Below, piece by piece: positions 54,400 to 62,942 of a DNA stretch of 64,000 nt; the stretch's first letter is position 1; the number at the start of each line of letters is the position of its first letter. The notes below the pieces were generated by a model that was not told the DNA's origin, did no database searches, and saw only the letters and a list, made by a program, of their open reading frames with translations. The translations under genes were made by a program, and so were the position numbers. Source of the DNA: Balneolaceae bacterium (lineage in GTDB: Bacteria > Bacteroidota > Rhodothermia > Balneolales > Balneolaceae); contig JAEPQH010000004.1 in NCBI GenBank assembly GCA_017640605.1, positions 226,333 through 290,332 on the forward strand, given 5' to 3'.

Positions 54400-55182
54400 A
54401 TGAGTGACTACAGAGAAATACAGAAAAAGATAGATGCCTACGTAAAAGGCACGCTTAAGGAAAAAGAGATTGAGGAGCTTTGGGTAGAATTTGCGAAGCA
54501 ACCGGATTTATTGGAGCAACTGGAGCTTGAAGTAGGTGTAAAATCTATTATCGAGCAGGAAATGGCTGAGGGAAGCACGCCAAAAGCAACCATCACTAAA
54601 CTACCTACGTGGACATGGCACGCCGCAGCGGCAGCTGTGCTTTTGATTGTAGCTTCCATTCAAATACTTCAGATACCTAGTAAGAGTAACTTAGATCAAT
54701 TTGTAGTGAACAAAATTGGTGCAGATCAGCTAGAAAGTTCCGATGGTGTTCGTTCAAAAGACATGCAAATATCGGCTGCTGATTCTATGCTTAATCTTGG
54801 TTTTAGTGAGTTTGTTTCGGGTAATAATGAACGCGCATTGTATCTATTCAACGAAGTGATTAGCGAGTTCGATTATGAGCCCTATGGATCGAAAGCCTAT
54901 TTGAATAAAGGAATAGTGTATTACAATCAGTCGGATTACGATTCCGCCATTGTTGCTTTCCGTTTTGCCTTAGATCGGGTAGATGACAGCAGAATGATTG
55001 AGGAAAAAAGTTATTGGTACCTGGGAAATGCACTGGTAAATACCAATCAACTTGAAGATGCACGCATAGCAATAATGCAAGCATACAGCCTTGACGGCGT
55101 GTTCCGAAAACCTGCATTTTTGTTGCTGCAAAAGCTGAATTATGATCTAGGCTATATTCAAGCAGAGGAAGTAGGGCAGTAG
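54400..55182 (+). CDS. Membrane-anchored TPR protein, putative anti-sigma factor
   Basis: 260 residues. The cytoplasmic N-terminus ('IDAYVKGTLKEKEIEELWVE' then 'QPDLLEQLELEVG') resembles the short helical anti-sigma start found beside Bacteroidota ECF genes. One membrane helix at about 70-88 (AAAAAVLLIVASIQIL) leads to a periplasmic part with about three TPR units ('GSKAYLNKGIVYYNQSDYDS', 'EEKSYWYLGNALVNTNQLED'). No zinc-binding HxxxCxxC motif is present, so any anti-sigma action would be of the zinc-free kind. Function inferred from order after the sigma gene and topology. Confidence 0.72.
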   Translation: MSDYREIQKKIDAYVKGTLKEKEIEELWVEFAKQPDLLEQLELEVGVKSIIEQEMAEGSTPKATITKLPTWTWHAAAAAVLLIVASIQILQIPSKSNLDQFVVNKIGADQLESSDGVRSKDMQISAADSMLNLGFSEFVSGNNERALYLFNEVISEFDYEPYGSKAYLNKGIVYYNQSDYDSAIVAFRFALDRVDDSRMIEEKSYWYLGNALVNTNQLEDARIAIMQAYSLDGVFRKPAFLLLQKLNYDLGYIQAEEVGQ

Positions 55183-55212
55183 GAATCAATCCTGTTAATA
55201 AGCTTTATGAGC

Positions 55213-57450
55213 CTACGCAATCGGTATAGGCTCTACGCTGTCTGCCATATGGTTCATCAGTACTTTGTGAGTAGCAACTTTTCGTTCGCCCTTTTTCTTT
55301 TCTACCCGTTGATAGCTTCCATCGGTGTTTAATACCCATCGCTGCTGATTATCTTTCAGATAGATACTGAGTAAAAACTGCAGGTACTTTTTTAATTCCG
55401 ATTTCTCAACTTTAAGCACTGCTTCCACTCTGTTATCCAAATTCCGATGCATCCAATCGGCAGATCCAAGTGCGTAAATATGTTCGCCGGCGTGATGGAA
55501 GTAAAAAATTCGTGAGTGCTCTAAAAATCGCCCAATCACAGAGTACACACGTATGTTTTCACTTAGATTTTCTTTACCAGGGATCAATCGGCAAACACCC
55601 CGAACAATTAAATCGATTTCTACCCCTGCTTGCGAAGCTTCGTATAATTTCTGGATGATCCGTGGGTCTTCCAGGCTATTCATCTTAGCAATGATCCGGC
55701 TTGGCCGACCAGCTCTTGCTTCATTGGTTTCAAAATCAACCATAGCTTCCATTTGTGGACGCATGTGCTTTGGCGCTACAATCAGCTTTTCGAAGGTTTG
55801 ACCGGGTGCGTAGCCCGTAAGCAAATTAAATACGTCGGTTACATCAGAAGCCAGCACTTCGTCGCAAGTGAACACACCTAAATCTTCGTACAATTGCGCC
55901 GTTCCGGGGTGATAATTGCCTGTACCAATGTGGCAATAAGTTTTTAGGCCGTCTTCTTCCTCACGAACTACCATAGTAAGTTTGGTGTGAATTTTAAGAC
56001 CCGGAATTCCATACGCAACATGAACCCCGTAATTATCGAGTTGTTGTGCCCATTGAATATTTTGCTCTTCATCGAATCGAGCTTTTATTTCCACTAAAAC
56101 GGCAACCTGTTTTCCACTTTCTGCCGCACGCATTAAGGCATGCATAAGTGGGGAATCTTTCGATGTTCGATACAAAGTTTGTTTGATGGCAAGTACTTTC
56201 GGATCAGAAGCGGCTTCCTCGATAAAGCGCTGAGTAGATAACTCAAAACTATGATACGGATGATGCACCATAAACTCGTGCTTTTTGATCACATCAAACA
56301 TACTCGGTGGGTCTTCATCGAGAGGATGTGACAGTGCGGGGTGTAGTACCGGAGACCAATTTTTGATTTTGTAACTCGAAAACCCGGAAATGCTGGCGAT
56401 TTCAAAAGAGCTTACCAGTCCTATCATCCCCTCCATTTCGTACACATCCTTTTTGGTCACATTCAGATTTTTGTACAAATACTTTTTGATGTGTTCAGGC
56501 ATGGATTTTTCCAGCTCAAGGCGCACAATCGAAGCAAATTTACGTTCCCGAAGTTCATCCTCAATTACTTCCAGCAAATCATCGGCCTCTTCCTCATTTC
56601 GTTCTAAAGAAGCATTACGGGTTACCCGAAATAAGTGCGCTGATAGAATTTCCATCCCCGGAAAAAAGGATTCCATTTTCTGCCGGATGATATCCTCAAT
56701 TGGTACAAGTACAACTTTACTACCGCGACGAAATACCTGAACAAATCGCTTTCGGTTGGAGGGGATTTTAATTCGAGCGAAGGAATTTTCTTTGGTTTGT
56801 GGATTTCGAAGCTCAACGGCAAACGACAAGCTGTGATTTGATATAAACGGAAAAGGATGTGATTCATCCACCGCCAGAGGCGTTACAATGGGATAGATAT
56901 CCTTTAGAAAAAACTTATCCGCAATGCTTTTTTGGTGATCGGTGAGTTCATCATAATTCTGAATACATATCCCAATTTTTTCCAGTTCGGGCTTCAAATC
57001 ATCAAAAAAACAGGTCCGGTAATCTTCGATCATCTTTTTTACCACCTGCCGAACTGCCTCAAGTTGGTCATGTGCCGTCATCCCATCAACACTTAAAGAT
57101 TTAACTCCAGCATGAATCTGACGCTTTAATCCTCCTACCCGTTTCTGGAAATATTCATCAAGGTTCGAGCATACGATTCCAATAAACTTTACACGCTCAA
57201 GTATTTTATTTTTCTCGTTTTGAGCCTCAGCAAGAACCCGTTCGTTAAACTTAAGCCAGCTTAACTCATAATTGAAGAAATATTCATTCCCGAAAATTTT
57301 CAACGCACTCATTCGCTTATCTTTATACAAACCTTTCTCCTTTAAAATCTCGTTCTTTTTCTGATTTGATAGTTTGTCGCCTCGACGCTTCTTTTGTTCT
57401 TCGATTGGGTCGTAGGGGAGGTCGTCGGGCGAGAATGATGGTTTTTCCAT
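55213..57450 (-). CDS. ppk1: Polyphosphate kinase 1
   Basis: 745 residues, full length. The N-terminal helical domain begins 'YFFNYELSWLKFNERVLAEA'. The two conserved His of the catalytic heart are in 'LKIHTKLTMVVREEEDG' (the one phosphorylated in E. coli) and 'TYCHIGTGNYHPGTAQLYED'. 'YALGSADWMHRNLDNRVEAV' closes the C-terminal phospholipase-D-like domain. PPK1 makes polyphosphate from ATP reversibly and is important in stress. A Lys/Arg-rich leader of about 45 residues precedes the family core. The gene is divergent from ruvB. Confidence 0.97.
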   Translation of the reverse strand: MEKPSFSPDDLPYDPIEEQKKRRGDKLSNQKKNEILKEKGLYKDKRMSALKIFGNEYFFNYELSWLKFNERVLAEAQNEKNKILERVKFIGIVCSNLDEYFQKRVGGLKRQIHAGVKSLSVDGMTAHDQLEAVRQVVKKMIEDYRTCFFDDLKPELEKIGICIQNYDELTDHQKSIADKFFLKDIYPIVTPLAVDESHPFPFISNHSLSFAVELRNPQTKENSFARIKIPSNRKRFVQVFRRGSKVVLVPIEDIIRQKMESFFPGMEILSAHLFRVTRNASLERNEEEADDLLEVIEDELRERKFASIVRLELEKSMPEHIKKYLYKNLNVTKKDVYEMEGMIGLVSSFEIASISGFSSYKIKNWSPVLHPALSHPLDEDPPSMFDVIKKHEFMVHHPYHSFELSTQRFIEEAASDPKVLAIKQTLYRTSKDSPLMHALMRAAESGKQVAVLVEIKARFDEEQNIQWAQQLDNYGVHVAYGIPGLKIHTKLTMVVREEEDGLKTYCHIGTGNYHPGTAQLYEDLGVFTCDEVLASDVTDVFNLLTGYAPGQTFEKLIVAPKHMRPQMEAMVDFETNEARAGRPSRIIAKMNSLEDPRIIQKLYEASQAGVEIDLIVRGVCRLIPGKENLSENIRVYSVIGRFLEHSRIFYFHHAGEHIYALGSADWMHRNLDNRVEAVLKVEKSELKKYLQFLLSIYLKDNQQRWVLNTDGSYQRVEKKKGERKVATHKVLMNHMADSVEPIPIA

Positions 57451-57538
57451 GATGAACGTTTAACTTACACAGGCAATTCGTGGCAATTCTAAGTATAATC
57501 GTTTAAAGTAAAAGTAAACACCGAAATCCACAGTTTTT

Positions 57539-58555
57539 GTGCAAAATCCATTACTTAATCCCCTGCAAAAAGAAGACGCATTTGAACAATCGGTTCGCCC
57601 GGCCAGTCTGAACGAATTTATTGGCCAGCAAAAAGCGATTAACAATTTAGGCGTGTTTATAAAAGCGGCAAAGCAACGCGGGGATGCGCTCGATCATGTG
57701 ATTTTATCCGGACCTCCAGGCTTGGGGAAAACCACGCTTTCTTACATTATTGCACAAGAAATGGGGAGTAATATCCGCCCAACTACCGGACCGGTACTCG
57801 AAAAACCGGGCGACCTTGCCGGAATGCTTACCAATTTAGAAGAAGGCGATGTGTTGTTTATTGATGAAATTCATCGCTTAAATCCGGTGATTGAAGAGTA
57901 TTTGTATTCGGCGATGGAGGATTTCAAACTCGATATTGTGATTGATTCCGGACCGAATGCACGTAGCATCCAAATTGATTTGAATCACTTTACATTGGTT
58001 GGTGCAACTACTCGAAAAGGAATGCTAACGGCTCCACTTCGGGCTCGTTTCGGTATCGATATTCGCTTGGATTATTACGATGTGGAATTGCTTCAACGTA
58101 TTGCGCTTCGATCGGCTCATATCATGAATTTTGGAATTGATGAAGCCGGAGCGCATGAAATTGCAAGTCGCAGCCGGGGAACACCACGTATCGTAAACAA
58201 GCTCCTTCGACGAACCCGCGATTTTGCACAAGTTGATGGGCTCACGGCCATCAACCAACAAGTAGCCGACAAAGCTCTAAATGCCTTGGATGTCGATTCC
58301 AATGGTCTGGATGAGATGGATGTGCGCATGCTTCGCGCCATCATCGAAAATTACAGCGGCGGTCCTGTTGGTTTAAATACTCTAGGCGTTGCCGTTGGCG
58401 AAGACAAAGGTACGATTGAGGAAGTCTATGAGCCGTATTTGATCAAAGAAGGATTTCTCCAACGCACCCCGAAAGGACGAGTAGCTACGGCAAAGGCCTA
58501 TCAATATTTAGGAGTGAACAAAGGCGGGAAAGAAGGCGATTTGTTTGGCAGTTAA
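57539..58555 (+). CDS. ruvB: Holliday junction branch-migration helicase RuvB
   Basis: 338 residues, GTG start at 57539. Walker A '[18 protein letters not shown]', Walker B '[20 protein letters not shown]', sensor 1 '[20 protein letters not shown]', and the C-terminal winged helix '[20 protein letters not shown]'. All standard for the AAA+ motor that drives branch migration with RuvA. The usual ruvA or ruvC is not adjacent. A repeated non-coding segment begins right after the stop. Confidence 0.97.
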   Translation: MQNPLLNPLQKEDAFEQSVRPASLNEFIGQQKAINNLGVFIKAAKQRGDALDHVILSGPPGLGKTTLSYIIAQEMGSNIRPTTGPVLEKPGDLAGMLTNLEEGDVLFIDEIHRLNPVIEEYLYSAMEDFKLDIVIDSGPNARSIQIDLNHFTLVGATTRKGMLTAPLRARFGIDIRLDYYDVELLQRIALRSAHIMNFGIDEAGAHEIASRSRGTPRIVNKLLRRTRDFAQVDGLTAINQQVADKALNALDVDSNGLDEMDVRMLRAIIENYSGGPVGLNTLGVAVGEDKGTIEEVYEPYLIKEGFLQRTPKGRVATAKAYQYLGVNKGGKEGDLFGS

Positions 58556-58657
58556 TCAATAAACAATATCCAATAAGAAGTGAACAAGAAACGGATGGAT
58601 TCTGTACCCGAATTTGATCACTGAAAATTGATAACTGCTCACTGCTATCTGAATATT
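58556..58657. repeat. About 100-bp direct repeat, left copy (flanks toxin-antitoxin pair)
   Basis: Begins TCAATAAACAATATCCAATA and AGAAGTGAACAAG, later AATTTGATCACTG, a CTGCTCACTGCTA stretch and CTGAATATT. The same order of blocks recurs at 59250-59344. Confidence 0.75.
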
Positions 58658-58698
58658 TCATTTTAGCACTTAATCGACGAATTTATTTAATTGATGCT

Positions 58699-58905
58699 AT
58701 GAAAGAAATTGTAGACCTTAAAAAACTCGACACTTCCCAAAAATTAGAGTTGATTGATCAATTGTGGGATGAAATAAGAAGTTCTGAAGAGCTTACTCCC
58801 CCAAACTGGCATTTGGATATCTTAAAGGAAAGAGAGACAAAATACTTAGCCGGTGATGAAAAGCTTATCGATTGGGAGACCTTTAAAAAGTCGATGATTA
58901 AATGA
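58699..58905 (+). CDS. Addiction-module antitoxin (Unstab_antitox/PF09720 type)
   Basis: 68 residues. 'KKLDTSQKLELIDQLWDEIR' and 'HLDILKERETKYLAGDEKLI' then DWETFK form the two-helix pattern of small addiction-module proteins that pair with RelE/ParE toxins. The stop overlaps the start of the toxin gene by 4 bases (ATGA), the usual arrangement. It should bind and neutralise the toxin and may repress its own promoter. Confidence 0.85.
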   Translation: MKEIVDLKKLDTSQKLELIDQLWDEIRSSEELTPPNWHLDILKERETKYLAGDEKLIDWETFKKSMIK

Positions 58906-59198
58906 ACATTCTTCTTCTTGAATCCGCCTCTAGAGATATTCAGGAAGCATATCAATTCTATAATGATGCCTCTGAGTTTTTGGGAGAATACTTTAAAGAG
59001 ATTATTATTGGTGATATTGATGCTCTGCAATTTCAAGCTGGTATTCACTCTGTTGTTCATGGCTACTATCGAAAAATTACTCGCACATTTCCCTTTGCGA
59101 TATACAATAAAATTAAAGGTGAGCAGGTCATTATATCTGCAGTTTTAGATTGTCGAAGAAACCCGAAATCGAATATTGATAGATTAAGAAGTGGTTAG
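58902..59198 (+). CDS. RelE/ParE-family toxin
   Basis: 98 residues. 'LLLESASRDIQEAYQFYNDA', 'YRKITRTFPFAIYNKIKGEQ' and 'ISAVLDCRRNPKSNI' follow the ParE/RelE fold, with basic residues on the C-terminal strands and the family's 'R-x-P' end. ParE members inhibit gyrase and RelE members cut mRNA; the sequence does not settle which. It is overlapped by the antitoxin gene, and the pair is bracketed by direct repeats. Confidence 0.85.
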   Translation: MNILLLESASRDIQEAYQFYNDASEFLGEYFKEIIIGDIDALQFQAGIHSVVHGYYRKITRTFPFAIYNKIKGEQVIISAVLDCRRNPKSNIDRLRSG

Positions 59199-59249
59199 TC
59201 TTAGTATCAGTTATTTGGAATCAGAGCTATAAAGATTGGACAAGACTGT

Positions 59250-59344
59250 TCAATAAACAATATTCAACAAGGAGTGAACAAGGCGCAGGTGTACTCTTGA
59301 GCCAAATTTGATCACTGCTAACTGCTAACTGCTAACTGAATATT
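59250..59344. repeat. About 95-bp direct repeat, right copy (flanks toxin-antitoxin pair)
   Basis: TCAATAAACAATATTCAACA and AGGAGTGAACAAG, then AAATTTGATCACTG and CTGCTAA three times before CTGAATATTG. It mirrors 58556-58657 in the same orientation, so the toxin-antitoxin genes sit inside a repeat-bounded unit of about 690 bases. Confidence 0.75.
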
Positions 59345-59392
59345 GATTACTGAAATCAAAATCCACATTCGGTGATCAACCAAATTTCTTCG

Positions 59393-59401
59393 TACCTTTT
59401 G
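59393..59401 (+). promoter_or_regulatory. Candidate -7 box of metK
   Basis: TACCTTTTG lies 45 bases before the metK ATG. It resembles TAnnTTTG with one extra T. The leader between shows a small hairpin (CTTTC/GAAAG) but no SAM riboswitch that I can recognise. Confidence 0.4.
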
Positions 59402-59445
59402 CGCTTTCCTAACCGAAAGTACCTAACCAGAGATTTTTATAAAGA

Positions 59446-60570
59446 ATGAAGAAATTATTTACCTCAGAATCTGTTTCAGAAGGCCATCCGGATAAAGTAG
59501 CCGATCAGATATCCGACGCATTGTTAGATGCCATGCTGGCAAAAGATTCTAAATCAAGAGTAGCTGTAGAAACCCTTGTAACAACCGGACTTGCCGTAGT
59601 TTCAGGAGAAGTAACCACCGATGCTTATGTTGATGTACAAGAAGTGGTTCGTGAAGTGATTAAGGATATTGGCTACACCAAAGCCTCGTACCGCTTCGAT
59701 TCTGAAAGTTGTGGAGTACTTTCTACTATCCACACACAAAGCGAAGATATTGCTCAAGGAGTGGACCGCGATGGCGCCGGTGATCAAGGAATGATGTTTG
59801 GGTATGCCACCAAAAACACGCCCGAATTTATGCCGATGCCGCTTCAGCTTTCGCATAATTTGTTGAAGAAACTGGCAGAAATCCGCAAAGCAAAAAAAGA
59901 AATGACCTATCTGGGACCGGATTCTAAATCTCAGGTCACTATTGAGTACAACGAAGACGGCTCTCCTAAACGCATTCACACCATTGTACTTTCTACCCAA
60001 CATGATGAGGGTGTTTCGCAGGATCAAATCCATGCCGACATCAAAAAAATCTTGATCCCGCAAGTATTACCAATGGATTTGGTGGACGACGAAACCTTGT
60101 ATCACATCAACCCAACAGGAAAGTTTGTGATTGGTGGTCCGCACGGTGATACGGGTTTAACCGGTCGTAAAATTATCGTGGATACCTACGGTGGATTTGG
60201 CGCCCACGGTGGCGGTGCGTTTTCCGGGAAAGATCCGTCAAAAGTTGATCGAAGTGCAGCCTATGCAGCACGACATATTGCCAAGAATCTGGTAGCCGCC
60301 GAATTGGCGGATGAATGTCTGGTACAGTTGGCTTATGCTATTGGTGTGGTAGAGCCCGTTTCGATTTCTGTTAATACTTATGGCACCGGAAAAAAAACGG
60401 ATACCGAACTTGCCGCTTTGGTAGCTAAAGAGTTCGATTGCACACCAAAAGGCATCATTAATCGCTTTGATTTACTCCGCCCGATCTACCGCCCAACAGC
60501 AGCATACGGACATTTTGGTCGGGAAGAATTCCCATGGGAAAAACTGGATTTTGTAGATAAACTGACGTGA
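59446..60570 (+). CDS. metK: S-adenosylmethionine synthetase
   Basis: 374 residues. Signature motifs are intact: '[20 protein letters not shown]' (ATP-binding His), '[12 protein letters not shown]', and '[20 protein letters not shown]' (phosphate-binding loop). It makes S-adenosylmethionine from methionine and ATP in the cytoplasm, as a tetramer. The TGA stop overlaps the first of the cassette-type palindromes (TGATAAC), so the gene directly borders the cassette array, which runs convergently towards it. Confidence 0.97.
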   Translation: MKKLFTSESVSEGHPDKVADQISDALLDAMLAKDSKSRVAVETLVTTGLAVVSGEVTTDAYVDVQEVVREVIKDIGYTKASYRFDSESCGVLSTIHTQSEDIAQGVDRDGAGDQGMMFGYATKNTPEFMPMPLQLSHNLLKKLAEIRKAKKEMTYLGPDSKSQVTIEYNEDGSPKRIHTIVLSTQHDEGVSQDQIHADIKKILIPQVLPMDLVDDETLYHINPTGKFVIGGPHGDTGLTGRKIIVDTYGGFGAHGGGAFSGKDPSKVDRSAAYAARHIAKNLVAAELADECLVQLAYAIGVVEPVSISVNTYGTGKKTDTELAALVAKEFDCTPKGIINRFDLLRPIYRPTAAYGHFGREEFPWEKLDFVDKLT

Positions 60571-60709
60571 TAACCCGTTAAAATCGCTCTACAAAATTAT
60601 TGTCCTTCTTTCTAAATCAAGCAGTCTAGAGCTACTTAAGAGCGCGTGTGTGCATATAGGACGAAAATCACAACATTCTTGACTTTTCTAAGAGTAACGC
60701 TTGTTATAC
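60568..60709 (-). repeat. attC-like site 1, array end next to metK
   Basis: Bounded by TGATAAC (60568-60574, inside the metK stop) and GTTATAC (60703-60709, 13 bases past the stop of the adjacent cassette gene). The arms are diverged. The last 50 bases (ACATTCTTGACTTTTCTAAG then AGTAACGCTT) recur at 61170-61195 in site 2. Confidence 0.5.
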
Positions 60710-60721
60710 TTTGACTTAAGT

Positions 60722-61012
60722 TTATTTAGTTTCAAAATGCCTTTGAATTTTTAAAGAAACAAATTTAGAGCGAGCTTTAGAATCCAGAGGTATATTTTCC
60801 TTCTTAGTCCATTCTACTAATTCATCCAAATCTATCTCAATTTTATAGACTTTAGTCCCAAGGATACTAAAATTAATAAGAGCCTTTTCTGCTGCCTTTT
60901 TCCAATCTTGATACGTGTCATCAAAAGCATGGCTATCAGAACTAATCTGTTTAGCCTTTTCCCATTGCTGAGGCTTCCACCAAAGGATTCCTGTAACTTG
61001 TGTTTCTTCCAT
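60722..61012 (-). CDS. Cassette-borne hypothetical protein
   Basis: 96 residues, not recognised. Charged, mixed alpha/beta ('TGILWWKPQQWEKAKQISSD', 'FDDTYQDWKKAAEKALINFS', 'KVYKIEIDLDELVEWTKKEN'). Possibly a small single-domain cytoplasmic protein. The start lies 25 bases after the closing box of site 2 (GTTATCC) and the stop 13 bases before the opening box of site 1, the usual tight packing of a gene in a cassette. Confidence 0.65.
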   Translation of the reverse strand: MEETQVTGILWWKPQQWEKAKQISSDSHAFDDTYQDWKKAAEKALINFSILGTKVYKIEIDLDELVEWTKKENIPLDSKARSKFVSLKIQRHFETK

Positions 61013-61036
61013 TACAGATTGAAATTTTAATTAGCA

Positions 61037-61213
61037 GGATAACGACCCGGCGTTTAAGCGAGTTTGGAGTTTAAAATTAAAGAAATGACCATCATTTACC
61101 ACTTTTTTTAACGGCGGATACGCCGTACTGGAAGAAGTGCATCCATGAAAGACGAAAACCACTACATTCTTGACTTTCTCCTAAGAGTAACGCTTGATAG
61201 CCAACCGTTAATG
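61037..61213 (-). repeat. attC-like site 2
   Basis: Bounded on the plus strand by GGATAAC (61037-61043) with GGCGTTTAAGCG right after it, and by GTTAATG (61207-61213). The latter contains the stop codon of the toxin gene. A hairpin ACGGCG/CGCCGT lies in the middle. It shares about 45 bases with site 1 and the arm sequence with sites 3-6. Confidence 0.6.
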
Positions 61214-61498
61214 AGGTTTTTGAGGTAAAGATTGACGCACATGCCAGATTGTAAGCATATCAATGCGGTTAGATTTAAGCTCATACACCAATCGATAACT
61301 CCCATGAATTAATTCCTTTATTTCTGCTCGGTTAAATTCAGGAACCATTCTTCCACTTTTTGGTTGAGCACTTAATTGCTCGCAAAGCTTAAAAACACCC
61401 TCAGCCCATTTTATAGCCGTCGGAACATCGTCTAATGCAATGTAATCTGTACACTCTTCAACACGAGTCAGAAAACGATCGGTAAAAATTACTTCCAT
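61208..61498 (-). CDS. ParE/RelE-family toxin in cassette
   Basis: 96 residues. 'IFTDRFLTRVEECTDYIALD', 'GRMVPEFNRAEIKELIHGSY' then RLVYELKSN, and 'IDMLTIWHVRQSLPQ' follow the ParE/YoeB plan, including 'V-P-E-F' and the C-terminal 'IWHxRR'-like end. It would block gyrase or translation when freed. The gene overlaps its antitoxin by 10 bases, and its stop codon lies inside the opening box of site 2. Toxin-antitoxin cassettes are thought to stabilise long arrays. Confidence 0.88.
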   Translation of the reverse strand: MEVIFTDRFLTRVEECTDYIALDDVPTAIKWAEGVFKLCEQLSAQPKSGRMVPEFNRAEIKELIHGSYRLVYELKSNRIDMLTIWHVRQSLPQKPH

Positions 61499-61773
61499 TT
61501 GGAAAGATGCTTTTCAACTCGATCTTTCGCTTCTTGCATTGTAAATGTTTTGCCTTGCTCTACTTGTTGTTTAGCCTCAAGCAGATCTTCTAACATTTCC
61601 ATTTTCTTTGAAATGCGTTCAAACTCAGTAACATCCATCAGGACGGCAGCACTTTTTCCGTGTTGTGTTAAAACGATAGGCTGTTTTTCTTTTTTTAAAC
61701 GCTTTACAAATTCAGCTGACTTTTTGCGAAACTCAGAAAGTGGTTCAATATCTTTAGAGATAGAGATATTCAT
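61489..61773 (-). CDS. Phd/YefM-family antitoxin in cassette
   Basis: 94 residues. 'EPLSEFRKKSAEFVKRLKKE', 'QPIVLTQHGKSAAVLMDVTE' then FERI make the standard Phd/YefM DNA-binding domain. The helical tail ('EAKQQVEQGKTFTMQEAKDR') would wrap the toxin. It is the first gene of the pair, as usual, and about 80 bases separate it from the end of site 3, room for a promoter of its own. Confidence 0.9.
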   Translation of the reverse strand: MNISISKDIEPLSEFRKKSAEFVKRLKKEKQPIVLTQHGKSAAVLMDVTEFERISKKMEMLEDLLEAKQQVEQGKTFTMQEAKDRVEKHLSKWK

Positions 61774-61854
61774 ATAAGTACATATAAAGTTTTTTAAAGC
61801 ATTATTAAAGTACTCAAAGAAATTATAGGAACCAATTAGGGTTAGGTTGGCTAA

Positions 61855-62000
61855 AGGCTCGGCGTTTAAGCGGCGAGCCTGGAGTTTAAATTAAAGACTC
61901 GAACCACGTTCGAGTCCGCTTTATATCTGGGATGGTTGCGAGCACTAAACTCGTAACAATGCTGAAATACATTTAGCATAAGCCCGCAAAGGTGTTATGC
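61855..62000 (-). repeat. attC-like site 3
   Basis: GGCGTTTAAGCGGCGAGCCT at 61861-61880, the CGAACCACGTTCGAG hairpin, CGAGTCCGCTT, then an extra 75 bases with GCGAGCACTAAACTCG and AGCATAAGCCCGCAAAGGT, ending in GTTATGC (61994-62000). The outer box expected left of 61861 is not recognisable and may have decayed. The 75-base extension recurs at 62708-62790. Confidence 0.6.
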
Positions 62001-62426
62001 AGCTACTTTGTAGGATTGTTCATTTCGTAACATTGCCCAACTGATATAATAAAATGCCATCCAACCAACTGAAAAGGGTAACCAAGGTTGAGCTTGAACT
62101 GTTTGGTTATCAAGTATAACACCTTGATAGATAATTGCTAAAAATGCATAAATGGTTAATATGCGAAAAGGTATCATTGGAATGCCTTCCCACATAGCTT
62201 TTATGGAATCTTGTGAACCCAAATCATTTCCACCTTTTTCTCTTTTGAGTCGATTTGTTCTTACTGAAATAGCAGGAGCAAAACAGATGAAAACTCCAAT
62301 ATGTAAACTCCAGAAAATCTTTGGCAATTCTGGTGTGAATCCAAGAATCAAAGAGAAAAGAGCATAGATATTTATAAGAAAACTTATTGAACCAAGTATT
62401 AGAGCAAGTGATTGAATTTTTTTCAT
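61995..62426 (-). CDS. Cassette-borne membrane protein
   Basis: 143 residues with four hydrophobic helices (about 8-30, 36-53, 82-102 and 113-132) and short loops. No family recognised with confidence; the pattern is that of small four-helix membrane proteins. The start lies 10 bases after the closing box GTTATGC of site 4. The stop codon TAA lies inside the opening box GCATAAC of site 3, so the gene occupies almost the whole cassette. Confidence 0.7.
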   Translation of the reverse strand: MKKIQSLALILGSISFLINIYALFSLILGFTPELPKIFWSLHIGVFICFAPAISVRTNRLKREKGGNDLGSQDSIKAMWEGIPMIPFRILTIYAFLAIIYQGVILDNQTVQAQPWLPFSVGWMAFYYISWAMLRNEQSYKVAA

Positions 62427-62436
62427 AGCTGCTGCT

Positions 62437-62940
62437 GCATAACGAACCGGCGTTTAAGCGGCGAGTCAGGGGTTTAAAAATAAAGACCCGAACTGTGTTC
62501 GAGTCCGCTTGTCGAAGATCCCTTCGGGGAATCATACAATTAGGCATCCCTAAGGTTGACGTGCTTAAAGAAGAACGTCACCTTTTAGGATTTAAGCTAC
62601 CAACTTAACCAGTAAGGATGCCAACGATGAATATTGTACAATTTCATGATTCTGACAAACCCGATGTTCGCCATTTATTGCTCGCCGCCGATTTAAATAA
62701 AGCCCGCATGATATCTGAGATGGTTGCGAGCTCTGAACTCGTAACAATGCTGAAATACATTCAGCATAAGCCCGCAAAGGTGTTTGGCTGCCACAGGTAG
62801 TCGCACAGATAGAAGGGTAGCCGGAAAGGGAGGAGCGAGAGCAACGAACGTAGAAACGAACAAGCACAATCAATAAAAGCTCAAACAGAGCAAGGGAAAA
62901 AACTATCTACTTGATTCTGTCCTTATAAAAGGTGTTATAC
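62437..62940 (-). repeat. attC-like site 4 with degenerate or empty cassette (62427-62942 has no firm gene)
   Basis: The left end (GCATAAC 62437-62443, GGCGTTTAAGCGG 62449-62461, CGAGTCCGCTTG to about 62510) is a good half-site. The right end is GTTATAC at 62934-62940. In between lie a small hairpin (GATCCCTTCGGGGAATC, about 62517-62534), a 75-base block shared with site 3 (62708-62790), and unrelated bases. A 60-codon plus-strand frame at 62618-62800 lies partly in the shared block and is not accepted as a gene. The stretch looks like two sites whose cassette between them has decayed. Confidence 0.5.
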
Positions 62941-62942
62941 TA

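Noticed and set aside
59345..59445. SAM riboswitch in front of metK
   Set aside because: Only a promoter-like box and a short CTTTC/GAAAG hairpin are present; none of the SAM riboswitch cores could be recognised.
62618..62800. 60-codon plus-strand frame (MPTMNIVQFHD...) in the cassette array
   Set aside because: Opposite to every other cassette gene, and its second half is the 75-base block also found in site 3, where the matching frame has a stop.
62592..62873. 93-codon minus-strand frame
   Set aside because: Cys/Ser/Arg-rich composition with no protein-like pattern, overlapping repeat DNA.
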